Shown here in pieces: positions 1 through 9,409 of a stretch of 44,334 nt of DNA. Positions within the stretch are counted from its first letter, which is position 1; every line of letters starts with the position of its first letter. Both the position numbers and the translations under genes were made by a program. Origin of the DNA: Phytophthora quininea (lineage: Eukaryota; Oomycota; Peronosporomycetes; Peronosporales; Peronosporaceae); NCBI GenBank assembly GCA_011947345.1, contig JAAVTG010000677.1, forward strand, positions 1 to 44,334, in the 5' to 3' direction. The notes under the pieces are model-generated. The model had not been told where the DNA came from and searched no databases. It saw only the letters and a program-made list of their open reading frames with translations.

Positions 1-1907
1 ACAAGCGATGTCTCGATCCAAATTCTCTGCTTGCTGTGCTGTCTCGGTCAGGGGATCCATATTCTGCAGTGATGTATTGAGCTACATATCGTGTTTAGTC
101 GCAGTGGCCGTCAATAAAAAAAGACGCGTCTTACTTGGTCATGGTCGGCTTCCAATATGTTTAGCAGATTCTGCAGCAGCAGTTGTCAGAATATCGCCTT
201 CCCACTTCTAATGTATGGTCCGGACAAACCTCTTTCTCGTGAAGTTTTTTCTGGGCAGCCTGGACATCTTTTGTCGTGTCGCTAATTCGTCTTGTAGGCG
301 GGAGGTGCTGAACTCCCTTCTTTTCGGCTATTTGAAGCAATCAAAGTTGACACCCCGGCAACAGCTTTCTACGAGCAAAGCTTCGTCAGTTAGTGGAACA
401 AACACGCGCCACAGCGAAGTACCGGACCTCGAGGTCGATGACATGTTCGTTTCGCGAGTGTAGACTGCCCAAGTTCAGTCACCTTAGTGCGTGAGCTTCA
501 ACACGTCCATCAAAAGCAACAGACCTCTGTTCCAACTCCATTCGCTTCCTGCCCAAGTTGTGTATGTCTGACAAGGTATCTTCATTCGTCATCTGGCCTC
601 TTTCGACTTCTGTTTAGTCATGAACAGATCAGAAGTGGTAGCCTCGACCATTACGGAGAGACAATTTACCAGATGAGATAAACGAAATCCTGCGCTTGAG
701 GGAACGCATCTCATTTTTCGTTTTCAGTCGGAACTTCTTTGCTTTGCCTTCAGTTTGTCTTTGGTTTTTCCTGCGAATTCATCACAGCGTTAGGAATACC
801 ACGATGTCACAAGTGATTGTAGACGCACCATTTTCTCGGACGACGCGAAGCGTATCCTCACGTAGACGGCTGAATAACTGCTTGCCCTCCTCCTCATTCC
901 TGAAGAGAGACTCGCGCAGTCCATGGGATTCCAGCCTGTACTTCAGGACTTTAGCCTCAAGCTTTGCTCGCTGCTCCACGAGTTGCTTGGTTTCATCTTC
1001 GAGCTGTGTGATGTACTGCTTGACATGGCGACTTTTTGCTAGGAGCTTATGATGTTCTGTCTTCAGATCGGTCGGTTCGACGATGTCACCCAGCGCAGCA
1101 GTAACTGCATACAATACTAGCATAAGCAAATGGACTGCTAGCTACGCAGCATCATCCACCATACCAGATCGCCTCTCTTCATCTAACTTGGTATCCTGCG
1201 CCGAAAGCTCCTCTAGTCGTTTGTTGACCTTAACGATCTGGTGACGGACTCTGATCATTGCGCTGCGTTGCTGGTGGAATCGTACACGAAGCGCATGCAC
1301 TTCACTCTCTCGCTTTGTCACAGCTTCTACAGTCTCAACAAATAGCAACAGTGAGTCTCAATTCACCACAAAGTGCACACTTACCCACCTACGAGCTGGC
1401 GATGTTTCTCCTCCACCTCTGGTCGCATACATTACAGCGTCAGTCATCCCTCTCTCATGACACTACTCTACTCCAGCCCACACACCGCGCTGTCTTCCCT
1501 CCAGCAGCTTCAGCTCGTTCGCATCCCCTGCCAAAGATTCCTCCAACGTCTTGTAGCGTGCCTCCTCCTGGACAATCAGCTCCTACAGGCAACGTTTAGA
1601 CCGTCGCAAACCCATGCCTCCTCCCTATGCGCCGCACCTTGACGTGTGTGATGCGGACGTTCGCCGCCGCCACGCCCTCCTCGTTCTGCTTGATGCTCGC
1701 CATCAGCTCCATCTCGGACCGCATCATCCCCACTGAAAGGACGCGGAAAAGATTAGCAAAACCCGCAATAGACGCTCGGTGATGCCTCCCCAACCCACCG
1801 ATATACTTGCGCAGCTCGCAGATGTCCTCCTCCGCAAGCGCTGGCCCCGTGTCGGTCGTATCCGCGCGGAGATCTTCCATCCTCTCGGCGTTTTCTCGAA
1901 TGCGCAC
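1..1907 (-). CDS. coiled-coil protein, possibly flagellar; multi-exon, 3' part runs off the left edge
   Basis: A minus-strand gene read as a chain of short exons rich in Glu, Lys, Arg, Leu and Gln heptads. It starts at the ATG near 1907 (or an internal Met). A clear intron lies at 1733-1798 (GTGGGT...TTTCAG with a CTAAT branch-like site). Further exons are about 1130-1345 (ending RRS before GTATGG), about 825-1110 (QYITQLEDETKQLVEQ) and smaller helical pieces at about 490-530, 240-270 and 1-70. Almost everything is predicted coiled coil; I see no catalytic motif, signal peptide or membrane segment. It is head to head with the DRC5 gene, and a shared role in the flagellar axoneme is attractive but only an inference. 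I cannot name the family. Exon borders in the first 700 bases are approximate and the C-terminus is outside the window. Confidence 0.6.
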
Positions 1908-2082
1908 TCGGAAAACGCGGAAAGGGAAACCAAGCGACCATCACTCTGGGATCCCAAGCCGTTGATTGGTAAAAATCACGCAAGTTGAAGTTGCTCTGTG
2001 ACGTGTGCAATTTGCAATCGTGAAGCGTCGCTCGAGCAAAGGAAGCAAATGGTTTCGGCTTCGACGGTGGGCGCCACCACCG
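1908..2082. promoter_or_regulatory. short shared region between divergent coiled-coil and DRC5 genes
   Basis: About 175 bp or less separates the two divergent start codons (about 100 bp if DRC5 begins at the upstream ATG at 2005). It must contain both core promoters. I see no TATA box. The assignment rests only on gene geometry. Confidence 0.4.
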
Positions 2083-3357
2083 ATGTCTGCGCACTCGGAC
2101 CAGGTGAAGAAGTATCGTGCGCGAGTGGTGCAGAACCCGCAGGCAGCAAACAGCGACGGGAAACATGTGGAGGTGATCCCGTCGCTACTGCTCATGTGCC
2201 TCAAGCTTATCTCCGACCGCTTCCAACTGCAGCCCAAGGCACAAAATGTGCCGCGCCAGTTCCTACCGGAGGTCATGGCCAGACTGCCATTGGACTTAGA
2301 CGTCTGTGTAACGGCGCCCTGCGTTACGGACGAGAACTACTGGAAACGCTGCTGCCTCAACAAGACCCAGTGGAAGAACATCCAGATCGCAGACCACGGT
2401 CTCACGTGGAAGCAGCTCTTCCTAGAGAAGAATCTGCAGGATGTGCTGGAAGACTTTGACCCTACGAGAGACGACCATGACCACTTGATGGCGGTTGTCA
2501 AAGCTTCGAGCGAGTACATCTTCACTCTGGAGATCGACCAACTGCTGTCTCACTTGGACTTGAACGAGATTTGCGCTCAACTGCGCAACTTGACGCGACT
2601 CAGAGTGACGTACGGCGTCAAGCAGATCGGCATGAAGTACGAGCGGATGCTGTTCGGGATGAAGATCTCCGACGCCACGAATCTGTCGCACGCGATCAAG
2701 TTGACAAGCTCGTTGACGACGCTCTGGCTGCCGAGTAACTTGTTGGACGACGACCTGCTGCGAATGCTGATGACAGGACTTGTGAAAAACACAAGCATCA
2801 CGTCGCTCGATCTTTCCCACAACAAGCTTACAAACCATGGCGCTCGACTGCTGTCCAAGCTGCTTGGACCGGAGAGCGTCATCACCACGATGAAGCTGTG
2901 TGATAACCAGATTCACTCAGAAGGCGGTCGATACCTCAGCCGTGGACTCAAGTACAATACCAGTCTCATCGAGCTCGATCTGAGGCTGAATCGACTGACA
3001 GACGATGGCGGACGCATGCTGCTGGAAGGTCTCGTGGAACACAGCTCACTGACCAATCTTAACTTGAGTAGCAACATGCTGGGCAAGGAGAGCGCCGAGG
3101 CGATAGCCGAGATCCTCAGCGACTCCGTGACGCCGCTTCACTCTATTGATCTGAGCAGCAACTCGCTTAGTGAAAGCGACGGAGACGCTCTACTCCAGGG
3201 ATTGCAGCAAAATAGCTCGGTCATCGCGCTAGATCTCCGCCAGAACACTCAAATCCCCGCGGACGCGCCTTGCCTTGTGCAGATAGCACAGAAAATCCGG
3301 CAGAATGAGATAAACATGAAGAACCCTCCCCCAGCAGAAGGTGACGAATCTGCGTAG
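2083..3357 (+). CDS. DRC5: dynein regulatory complex subunit 5 (DRC5/TCTE1-like), leucine-rich repeat protein
   Basis: A single uninterrupted exon. The N-terminal half has the TCTE1/DRC5 signature: LPLDLDV, then DENYWKRCC, then a Trp-rich stretch (HGLTWKQLFLEKNLQ). The C-terminal half has about seven leucine-rich repeats of the ribonuclease-inhibitor type (SLDLSHNKL, ELDLRLNRL, NLNLSSNML, SIDLSSNSL). DRC5 belongs to the nexin-dynein regulatory complex that links outer doublets in motile axonemes, which suits an organism with swimming zoospores. I chose the ATG at 2083 (CACCACCG before it), giving 424 aa; an in-frame ATG at 2005 adds 26 basic residues and cannot be excluded. The stop lies only 8 bp from the stop of the convergent TSEN34 gene. 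Family assignment is confident; the start is less so. Confidence 0.85.
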   Translation: MSAHSDQVKKYRARVVQNPQAANSDGKHVEVIPSLLLMCLKLISDRFQLQPKAQNVPRQFLPEVMARLPLDLDVCVTAPCVTDENYWKRCCLNKTQWKNIQIADHGLTWKQLFLEKNLQDVLEDFDPTRDDHDHLMAVVKASSEYIFTLEIDQLLSHLDLNEICAQLRNLTRLRVTYGVKQIGMKYERMLFGMKISDATNLSHAIKLTSSLTTLWLPSNLLDDDLLRMLMTGLVKNTSITSLDLSHNKLTNHGARLLSKLLGPESVITTMKLCDNQIHSEGGRYLSRGLKYNTSLIELDLRLNRLTDDGGRMLLEGLVEHSSLTNLNLSSNMLGKESAEAIAEILSDSVTPLHSIDLSSNSLSESDGDALLQGLQQNSSVIALDLRQNTQIPADAPCLVQIAQKIRQNEINMKNPPPAEGDESA

Positions 3358-3365
3358 CACTACTC

Positions 3366-4124
3366 TTATTCAGCGCTTTCATCTTGGCGTGAGACTAGCA
3401 GTGCATGCGTTAACGAAATGTACACAACATCATCTTTCTCGGCTGGGGCTACTGCATTGTCGTGCTGACATCGCTGGTTCCTGTCAGCAGGACGCACACA
3501 AGCGAACAGTAGCTGCTTCTTGACCATTTTCGCCACACGACAGAAACTCACGACGTCCACACGGGCAAACTCCTCTTCGTAGTCCTTCACGACGATCAAC
3601 GCCACAGCATGCGAGCGCTTGGGGTCATCTGAACCAGCAAATTGTTAGTCGTCATCTCACTCAGACACCGTAAATCATAGCCTATAACCTTTATAGATAA
3701 GGAAGTCCGCACCAAACTTGGAGCCGAACGTCACAACATAGCCTCGCTCCCACAGGTCTCGAAACACTCTCAAGCGAGCTCTTCGTCGAGGTGCTACATC
3801 GCGTGCAACTACCAAATGAGTATCCTAACAGAATGTACACCATTGCATTTACGTCTTACATATTGTCCACGAATTCTGAGCACCCTCTCCATTCAGCTGC
3901 CGCGTAATCTCCTCAGCTACTCTTCCATCAGCGTTCTCCAGTCTTAGAAATCCCTTGGCAAACCCCACAGACACCTCCTCCAGAGATAATCGCAGTCTCT
4001 GCGAGGTCTCCATCATGCCATACACTCTCCAATGCTGCTGCAGAGTCTCAATCTGCTCGGCATCCGTCACCAGCGCGTACGCCGCGTCGGAATCGCGCCC
4101 CACCACCGTCGCCACGCACTCCAT
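3366..4124 (-). CDS. TSEN34: tRNA-splicing endonuclease catalytic subunit TSEN34/Sen34
   Basis: Three exons: 3860-4124, 3689-3808 and 3366-3628, with GT-AG introns of 51 and 60 bp; total 215 aa. The C-terminal nuclease domain reads RDLWERGYVVTFGSKFGADF and onward. The catalytic triad is Tyr127 (in ADFLIY), His135 (in RSHAVAL) and Lys166 (in KMVKK). Spacing Tyr+8 to His and His+31 to Lys is the same as in the known Sen34 subunit, so the enzyme should be active. The protein ends VVYISLTHALLVS plus a short tail, matching the strand at the end of the family. It cuts the 5' or 3' intron border in pre-tRNA within the TSEN2-15-34-54 complex, in the nucleus or on mitochondria. It is shorter than animal TSEN34 (about 310 aa) because the linker between the N-terminal and nuclease domains is short. 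It is head to head with PEX16. Confidence 0.9.
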
Positions 4125-4241
4125 TGACTGCGCACTTTTAAAGTAGTCAACGGAGAGATACGCTCTAAAATGCGTACCACTGTGGATTAAAAATGTTGAT
4201 GAAACAATCTTGAAGATTTTCCAATTCTCCAGTTTTCCATT
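4125..4241. promoter_or_regulatory. 117-bp shared promoter region of TSEN34 and PEX16
   Basis: The two start codons diverge from a 117-bp gap containing AT-rich sequence. Both genes must start here. No recognised motif; the call follows from gene geometry. Confidence 0.45.
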
Positions 4242-5902
4242 ATGGCGGAGCTCAAGACGGAGCCGTCGCTCGTCAGCAGAGCCAAGACGCTGCTCAGCAC
4301 CTACGACGCTTGGGTGGAGACACACACGGGGCTGGCTCGTAATGTCGAGACCACGCTCTACGTGGCGCCTCAGCTAGTGCCAGTAAGAAGTGTAATCTGA
4401 TAGAATCTATGAATACTCAATTAATTATTTTTATTTAATGCTGTGCAGAAGCGTGTGATGGAGCCTGAAATGGCCACCCAGTGCGGTTACTCGTTGGTGG
4501 GGCTACTGCACTTGTATCATGACTATGTGCTCTACAAGAAGACGGCGAAGGAGACGGAGCCGACTCCGCAGGAAAAGTGTGTTGCATGGAATTGATTTTT
4601 AGTATTGTTTAAACTGATTGTGCCTGTTAGGTTGACGAGATTCGTACGAGTGCCGCTGTCGCTCATCTCCCACGTGCAAGTGCTGGCGGAAGTGATTGCT
4701 AGAAAAGTCGGCGGAGATGTGGGCAAGTGGAGAATTGTAAGGTTTTGTAGATGAACCAGCTTCAAGATATCCAGTCATTAATTTTATTTTTGTGCTGTTT
4801 GCAGATTGTCTGGATTGAAGTCGTGAAGGGAGCACTTCGGCTGGTGTTGCTGGGTCAACAACGGCGTGCGATGCTGATGCGTGGAGGAAAGGTTGGATTT
4901 TTAAACTTTGTACTGCAGATATTTGCTGTAATTCTAAACGGTGTGGATTTTATTATTGCTGTCTGTTCGTAGTATAAAGGCGTGGAGTCTGCGCCTCGGC
5001 CTTCAGCGTTTGCACGCTTCAAGAAGACTAAGCAGCCGGGGGCACGCACGGGCAAGACTTTCGGCAAGCGTGAGCAAAGATTATAAAAGTGATGAGTGAC
5101 TGCGTTTGCGATGTTAACTTATCGTTCAAATGCAGCAACTGCGGAGGAACCGCCAACCTTTACGGAGAAACAACCGGAAAGCGATACAGCGAACAAGATT
5201 ACATTCGAGGTGGGGCATTGCTTTTGTATGTATATGTCGAACACGACCAGTCGCTAACAAGAGTCGGATTAGGATGCGACGATCGACGTCGCGGAGGATG
5301 CACGTGAAGAACTGGTGCTGGCTGGGGAGATGTGCCACATTCTGCGGCCTATTGTGTATGCTGTCCTGCGCCGTCATCGACCAGAGACGTCGTGGACACC
5401 AGTTGTTGTATCTCTCATCGTGGAGCTGTCTGGGTATGTACTAATGTTTCCCACGATGAGTGCACTGACTGCTAACTTCACTCGTGTCTTTCTAGCTTGG
5501 CAATGTCAGCTGCAGCTGTCAAGCCGGAGGTCTCACAGAAACCTGTTCCTGGTGATAAAACGAAGGATGAAATTGCAGCCCGAAAGGTCCATCGTGTGCA
5601 TTATTGCCATATTGATTCCTACGCTCCTCTCACGTTCTGTTCTGAAATGGCTGCAGATGGCCCTGTTGCTTTACCTACTTCGTGACCCTGTCTTCGCAAC
5701 GGTCACGAAACCTGCAACCGGAAAGGTGAATGGGCATGCTATCAAGTTTGAAATATTCATGCTAACGCCCTCTTATCTGTGCTATGTGCAGGCTGCCGAT
5801 GTGCTGGACCACGTGCCACTCGTGGGCAAGCTGTTCCGCTTTGGAACGACAGCGATCCTGGACTACTACCACCAATTCCACTTCTACACGTCTGCCTCGT
5901 AG
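4242..5902 (+). CDS. PEX16: peroxin-16, peroxisome membrane biogenesis protein
   Basis: Ten exons that splice in frame: 4242-4382, 4449-4576, 4631-4736, 4805-4891, 4973-5069, 5136-5209, 5273-5433, 5496-5595, 5657-5725, 5792-5902; 357 aa, close to the family length. PEX16 marks include YSLVGLLHLYHDYVL near residue 65, the GEMCHILRPIVYAVLRRH block, WTPVVVSLIVELSG, the membrane motif MALLLYLLRDPVF and the C-terminal DHVPLVGKLFRFG ... YYHQFHFYT. Pex16 sits in the ER and peroxisome membrane and recruits PEX3/PEX19 for insertion of peroxisomal membrane proteins. The eighth intron (5596-5656, GTGCAT...CTGCAG) is needed to restore the frame between ARKVHR and MALLLYLL; reading through it gives a stop. 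The gene diverges from TSEN34. Confidence 0.92.
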
Positions 5903-6078
5903 GTTCGTGGCCATTTTCTAAGCCTTGCGCAAAAATGTCCCTTTACTTTTTCTGTAATGGCACTAAATGGTGAGAATTCTTGGAAAGACCATTCAGCGAT
6001 AATATGTTGCAGAACGCGAGATATTGCTATTTGATTTCCTAGCAGTACGATGCCGTCATTGTCAAATTGGCTGGAATC

Positions 6079-6870
6079 ATGAAAGTTTCTCTATTGCTGG
6101 TGTTGATTTCGTTGGTACTTGTTGCCTTGGTGACCCCAAGAACGCACGCTTCGAAGGGTAATAACGCGCCGTATTCATTTATCCTGAACTGCTAGTGTTG
6201 AACAGTTGATCATGTTTTCTGCAGGAGAAAATATGCTCCGCCTTGGCCAAGACGCAATGGTGTCGATGGTGAACATGTCTGAGGATGAACCAAAAGAAGA
6301 CGGACATGAACCGAGTACTGATGATCCCGACGACACTTACCGCCGTGATGCTTGTTTCAACAAGCGTGAAATAGTTGCCACTGATTCGGATGAAGATGTC
6401 AGTGCCGAAGACTCTAGTTATGAAGCGTCCGAGTCCGATGACCGTGGCAGCGATGGTAATGGAAGCGGCGAACCGAGCGATGAACTCGAATCGCGCGAAG
6501 CTGATGACTCAGATGACCGTCAAGGCAACAGAGATTCCAATAAAGATACAAGTGCCGAAGATTCTCGTGATAACGACTCGGACGAAGACGATGGTGACAG
6601 CCATGAAGCAAATGAAGGCGCTTCCATTGACTCTGATACTCGCAGATACCATGCGTGCACCAGTCATGAAGGGAAGGCGCCGATTCCAGCGAGTCAGAAT
6701 CGTCCGGCTCGGATGACTACGAAGCTGAAAAGCACGCTACTGGCGGTGACGACGAATCTGACGACGAGAGTGAGGCTGATGCACGTGAACCTGGCGATAA
6801 CTCGGACGCCCCCGAATACTATGGTCGCGAACTAGCGGCAGCACAGCAGCTTACTGCCGCCCAGGAATGA
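6079..6870 (+). CDS. secreted acidic Asp/Glu/Ser-rich protein, frame broken once
   Basis: Exon 1 (6079-6157) encodes a clean signal peptide (MKVSLLLVLISLVLVALV, likely cut after THA). A 67-bp intron (GTAATA...TCTGCAG) leads to exon 2 at 6225. The mature protein is extremely acidic: runs of DSDED, SAEDS, ESDD and DSDEDDGD repeat along about 140 residues, as in disordered, calcium-binding or matrix-type secreted proteins. It has no RXLR motif and few cysteines. At about 6671-6673 (a GGG run) the acidic composition jumps to another frame, which continues SSESESSGSDDYEAE in style to a stop at 6868-6870; the original frame instead turns basic and ends at 6835. This is best read as loss of one base in the run. 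Function unknown; an apoplastic role is a guess. Confidence 0.6.
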
Positions 6871-7026
6871 TCTGGTGGCCAGAGTGCCACAGTATCGGAT
6901 ACCCAGGATGCATGCCTGGCGATGTGCGTTGGCCCCAATGCCGCGATGTTGGCAAGACCAGTTCTTAATCCTCGGCATAGCCGGCTATACCTACCAAACT
7001 GTATTGGGAGACGTCGATTAACTTGA

Positions 7027-7034
7027 ATTTCGAT
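7027..7034. repeat. 8-bp target site duplication, left copy (ATTTCGAT)
   Basis: ATTTCGAT lies directly before the left terminal repeat TAGTGTTG and occurs again directly after the right terminal repeat. An 8-bp duplication is the hallmark of hAT transposition. Confidence 0.85.
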
Positions 7035-7054
7035 TAGTGTTGTTATCTACCAAT

Positions 7055-7081
7055 GGTATTAACGTGAACATCGTTAATACC
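7055..7081. repeat. 10-bp perfect inverted repeat in hAT subterminal region
   Basis: GGTATTAACG at 7055-7064 and its reverse complement CGTTAATACC at 7072-7081 are separated by 7 nt. Related motifs follow at 7106-7114 (GGTAATACC) and 7118-7126 (GGTAATATG). The same two words recur at the other end at 11815-11823 and 11843-11851. These are candidate transposase-binding sites. Confidence 0.6.
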
Positions 7082-7139
7082 CAATTACCTGTACTATTAA
7101 CGTTTGGTAATACCGCGGGTAATATGAAAATTACAAATC

Positions 7140-9300
7140 TATTGCGAATATTTCAGAGCAAGACGAGAGGCGAAGCGCGACATCGCCGCGCTGCGAACGT
7201 AGCTGTTCCTGAGCTGCGCTGTGTCAGCGGTGGTGGGAAGGTCTGTGACGAGATATCCATGGGCTTGGATCGGCCGCAGCAAAGCCATACCTCTTTGGTG
7301 TGCGCTCATGATCACCGTCATGGGGCTGTTGTACGCCACGATGTTCTTTCAGCTCGACCCGACAGAGATTCAGGTGGCCATGGCTATCCTCTTCGGCAGC
7401 ATGTTGTTCCTGTCGCTCGGTTAGGCTTCGCAGCTTCATGACAGCTCGTGAAATCTTCTACAAGCAACGCGGAGCGAACTTATTTGACAAGGGGAGCTAC
7501 GTATTCGCCAACTCAGTCAGTCAGCCACTGCTTTGCATCGCAGGGATGCTCATTTTCGATACGTAGGTGTACTGGATGTGCGGCTTTGTGTCGAGGTGCT
7601 CGGGTTCTTGCTGTTCCCGCTGTTGCTTTTCGCGACAAGCTTTGGACTGGGCCCTCTTCTTCGTTGTGGTGGCTGCTGGTCCCGATATCAACATCGCGAC
7701 TCACATTTCCAAGGCTGCCTCGACGTTGACCTTCAGCATCTTCGCGGGTTATATCACCAGCGAGAGCCAAATCCCTGCCTACTTCATCTGGTTATACTGG
7801 ATCACACCGATCTCCTGGATGCTCCGTTCTCTTGGCATTATCGAGTACCAGTCGTCTGCGTTGGACGTCTGCGAGTACGGAAGAGTCGGCTACTTCTCGA
7901 CCGAAGGCGTCACTATGGGCAAATACTATCTGCAGTTTTTCGTGAGATGGAGAAGGTGTGGACCCTCTACGTCTCATTTACATGGTAGTCTTCTACGTGA
8001 CGTGCATGACGCTCGGCTACCTCGCGCTGGAGTACAAGCGCTACGAGACGCCTGAAAATGTCGGCGCTACCAAACCAGTCGACGACGAAGACTCTTACCG
8101 TCTCACTAGCACCCCTACAGCTCGCAGTGCGGAGAAGTCTTTGACCGCGAGTGAAGTGATGATGGGTGTAGCGTTCCGCAACATGACGGTCACGCTGGTG
8201 ACGGTGGCGGTCAAGAACTTGCGTTACTCGGTGCCGAAGTCGTCAAACCCGAAGGAATCGATTGAATTGCTCAAGGGGGTCAGCGGCTTCGCTCTACCAG
8301 GTAAAATGACGGCTCTATTGGGAGCTTCGGGGCTGGTAAAACGACTTTGATGGACGTGATTGCCAACCGCAAGACCGGCGGCAAGATCACCAGCGAGATC
8401 CTTTGAACGGATACGAGGCCAACGCGATTGCCATTCGACGATGCACGGGATTCTGTTAGCAGATGGACATCCACTCGGAGGCGTCGACGATCCGCGAGGC
8501 CCTCACCTTCAGCGCATTCCTGCGCCAGGACGCCAGTGTGCCATACTGCGCCAAGTACGACTCGGTCGAGGAATGTTTGACGCTGCTGGACATGCACGAC
8601 ATTGCCGACCAAATCATTCGCACCAGCTCTACGGAGCAGTTGAAGCGCTTGACGATTGGCGTTGAATTGGCAGCTCAGCCCAGTGTACTGTTCCTTGACG
8701 AGCCCACGAGTGGCCTAGATGCTCGCTCTGCCAAGGCCATTATGGACGGAGTTCGTAAGGTGGCTGACTCTGGTCGTACCATTCTCTGCACGATCCACTT
8801 GCCGTCCTCAAAAGTCTTCTTCTTGTTCGACAGCCTCCTCCTGCTGAAGCGTGGAGGTTTTGTTCTTCGACTATTTGGGCCACAAGTGCAAGCACTTGGT
8901 CGACTACTTCGAAGGTCTTCCTGGTATGTCGCCACTGCCACCTACGTACAAATCCGCGACGTGGATGCTCGAGTGTATTGGTGCTGGTATGTCCAACGAC
9001 TTGGCTGACGGCATGGACTTCGTATCAATTTTACAGGCCAGCCAGCAGAAGCAGCAGTTGGACCACACTTTGAGCTCGGAAGAAATCGACAAACCTTCTG
9101 CCGACGCCGCGGAATTGACCTTTGCCAGAAAGCGACCGGCAGCGTCAGTGACCCAGACGAGATCCCTCATCAAGCACGTTTACTTGCGCATGTAGGTGTT
9201 TCGATGATGTTGGCGTTGCTACAGGCCGAGTACAACACGGCCAAAATCATGACGGTCTCCCCTCTGTGCCAGACGATTTCCGAGGTGATATCAGATTCAA
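7140..9300 (+). pseudogene. PDR-type ABCG transporter fragment, truncated at both ends and multiply frameshifted
   Basis: In order along the plus strand: the end of the first transmembrane domain (GLLYATMFFQLDPTEIQVA at about 7340-7420; AREIFYKQRGANLFDKGSY at about 7440-7500; IPAYFIWLYWITPISW at about 7775-7830), the linker (LEYKRYETPENV, about 8030), then the second nucleotide-binding domain with LPGKMTALLGASG (broken Walker A at about 8320-8335), IHSEASTIREAL, KRLTIGVELAAQPSVLFLDE (C-loop to Walker B, about 8645-8705) and the D-loop SGLDAR. The H-loop reads TIHLPSSK, unlike the usual Gln and Glu of fungal-type PDR proteins. It stops within the second membrane domain linker (QAEYNTAKIM, about 9230). 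The first nucleotide-binding domain and second membrane domain are absent and at least six frame changes occur. It lies wholly inside the hAT element. Not a working pump. Confidence 0.85.
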
Positions 9301-9409
9301 GCAACACAAACTCAGCGCAAGAAAAACGAAAGACGCTTTTGTTGTTTCAGAAATTATGGAATACGCTTATGCAGTCTGGACAAGATAACTCACTGATTGA
9401 TCGGCACTT

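Noticed and set aside
7035..9300. hAT element having inserted into a resident ABC transporter gene
   Set aside because: The transporter sequence lies inside the terminal repeats; no transporter sequence is seen in the flanks outside 7027-11872.
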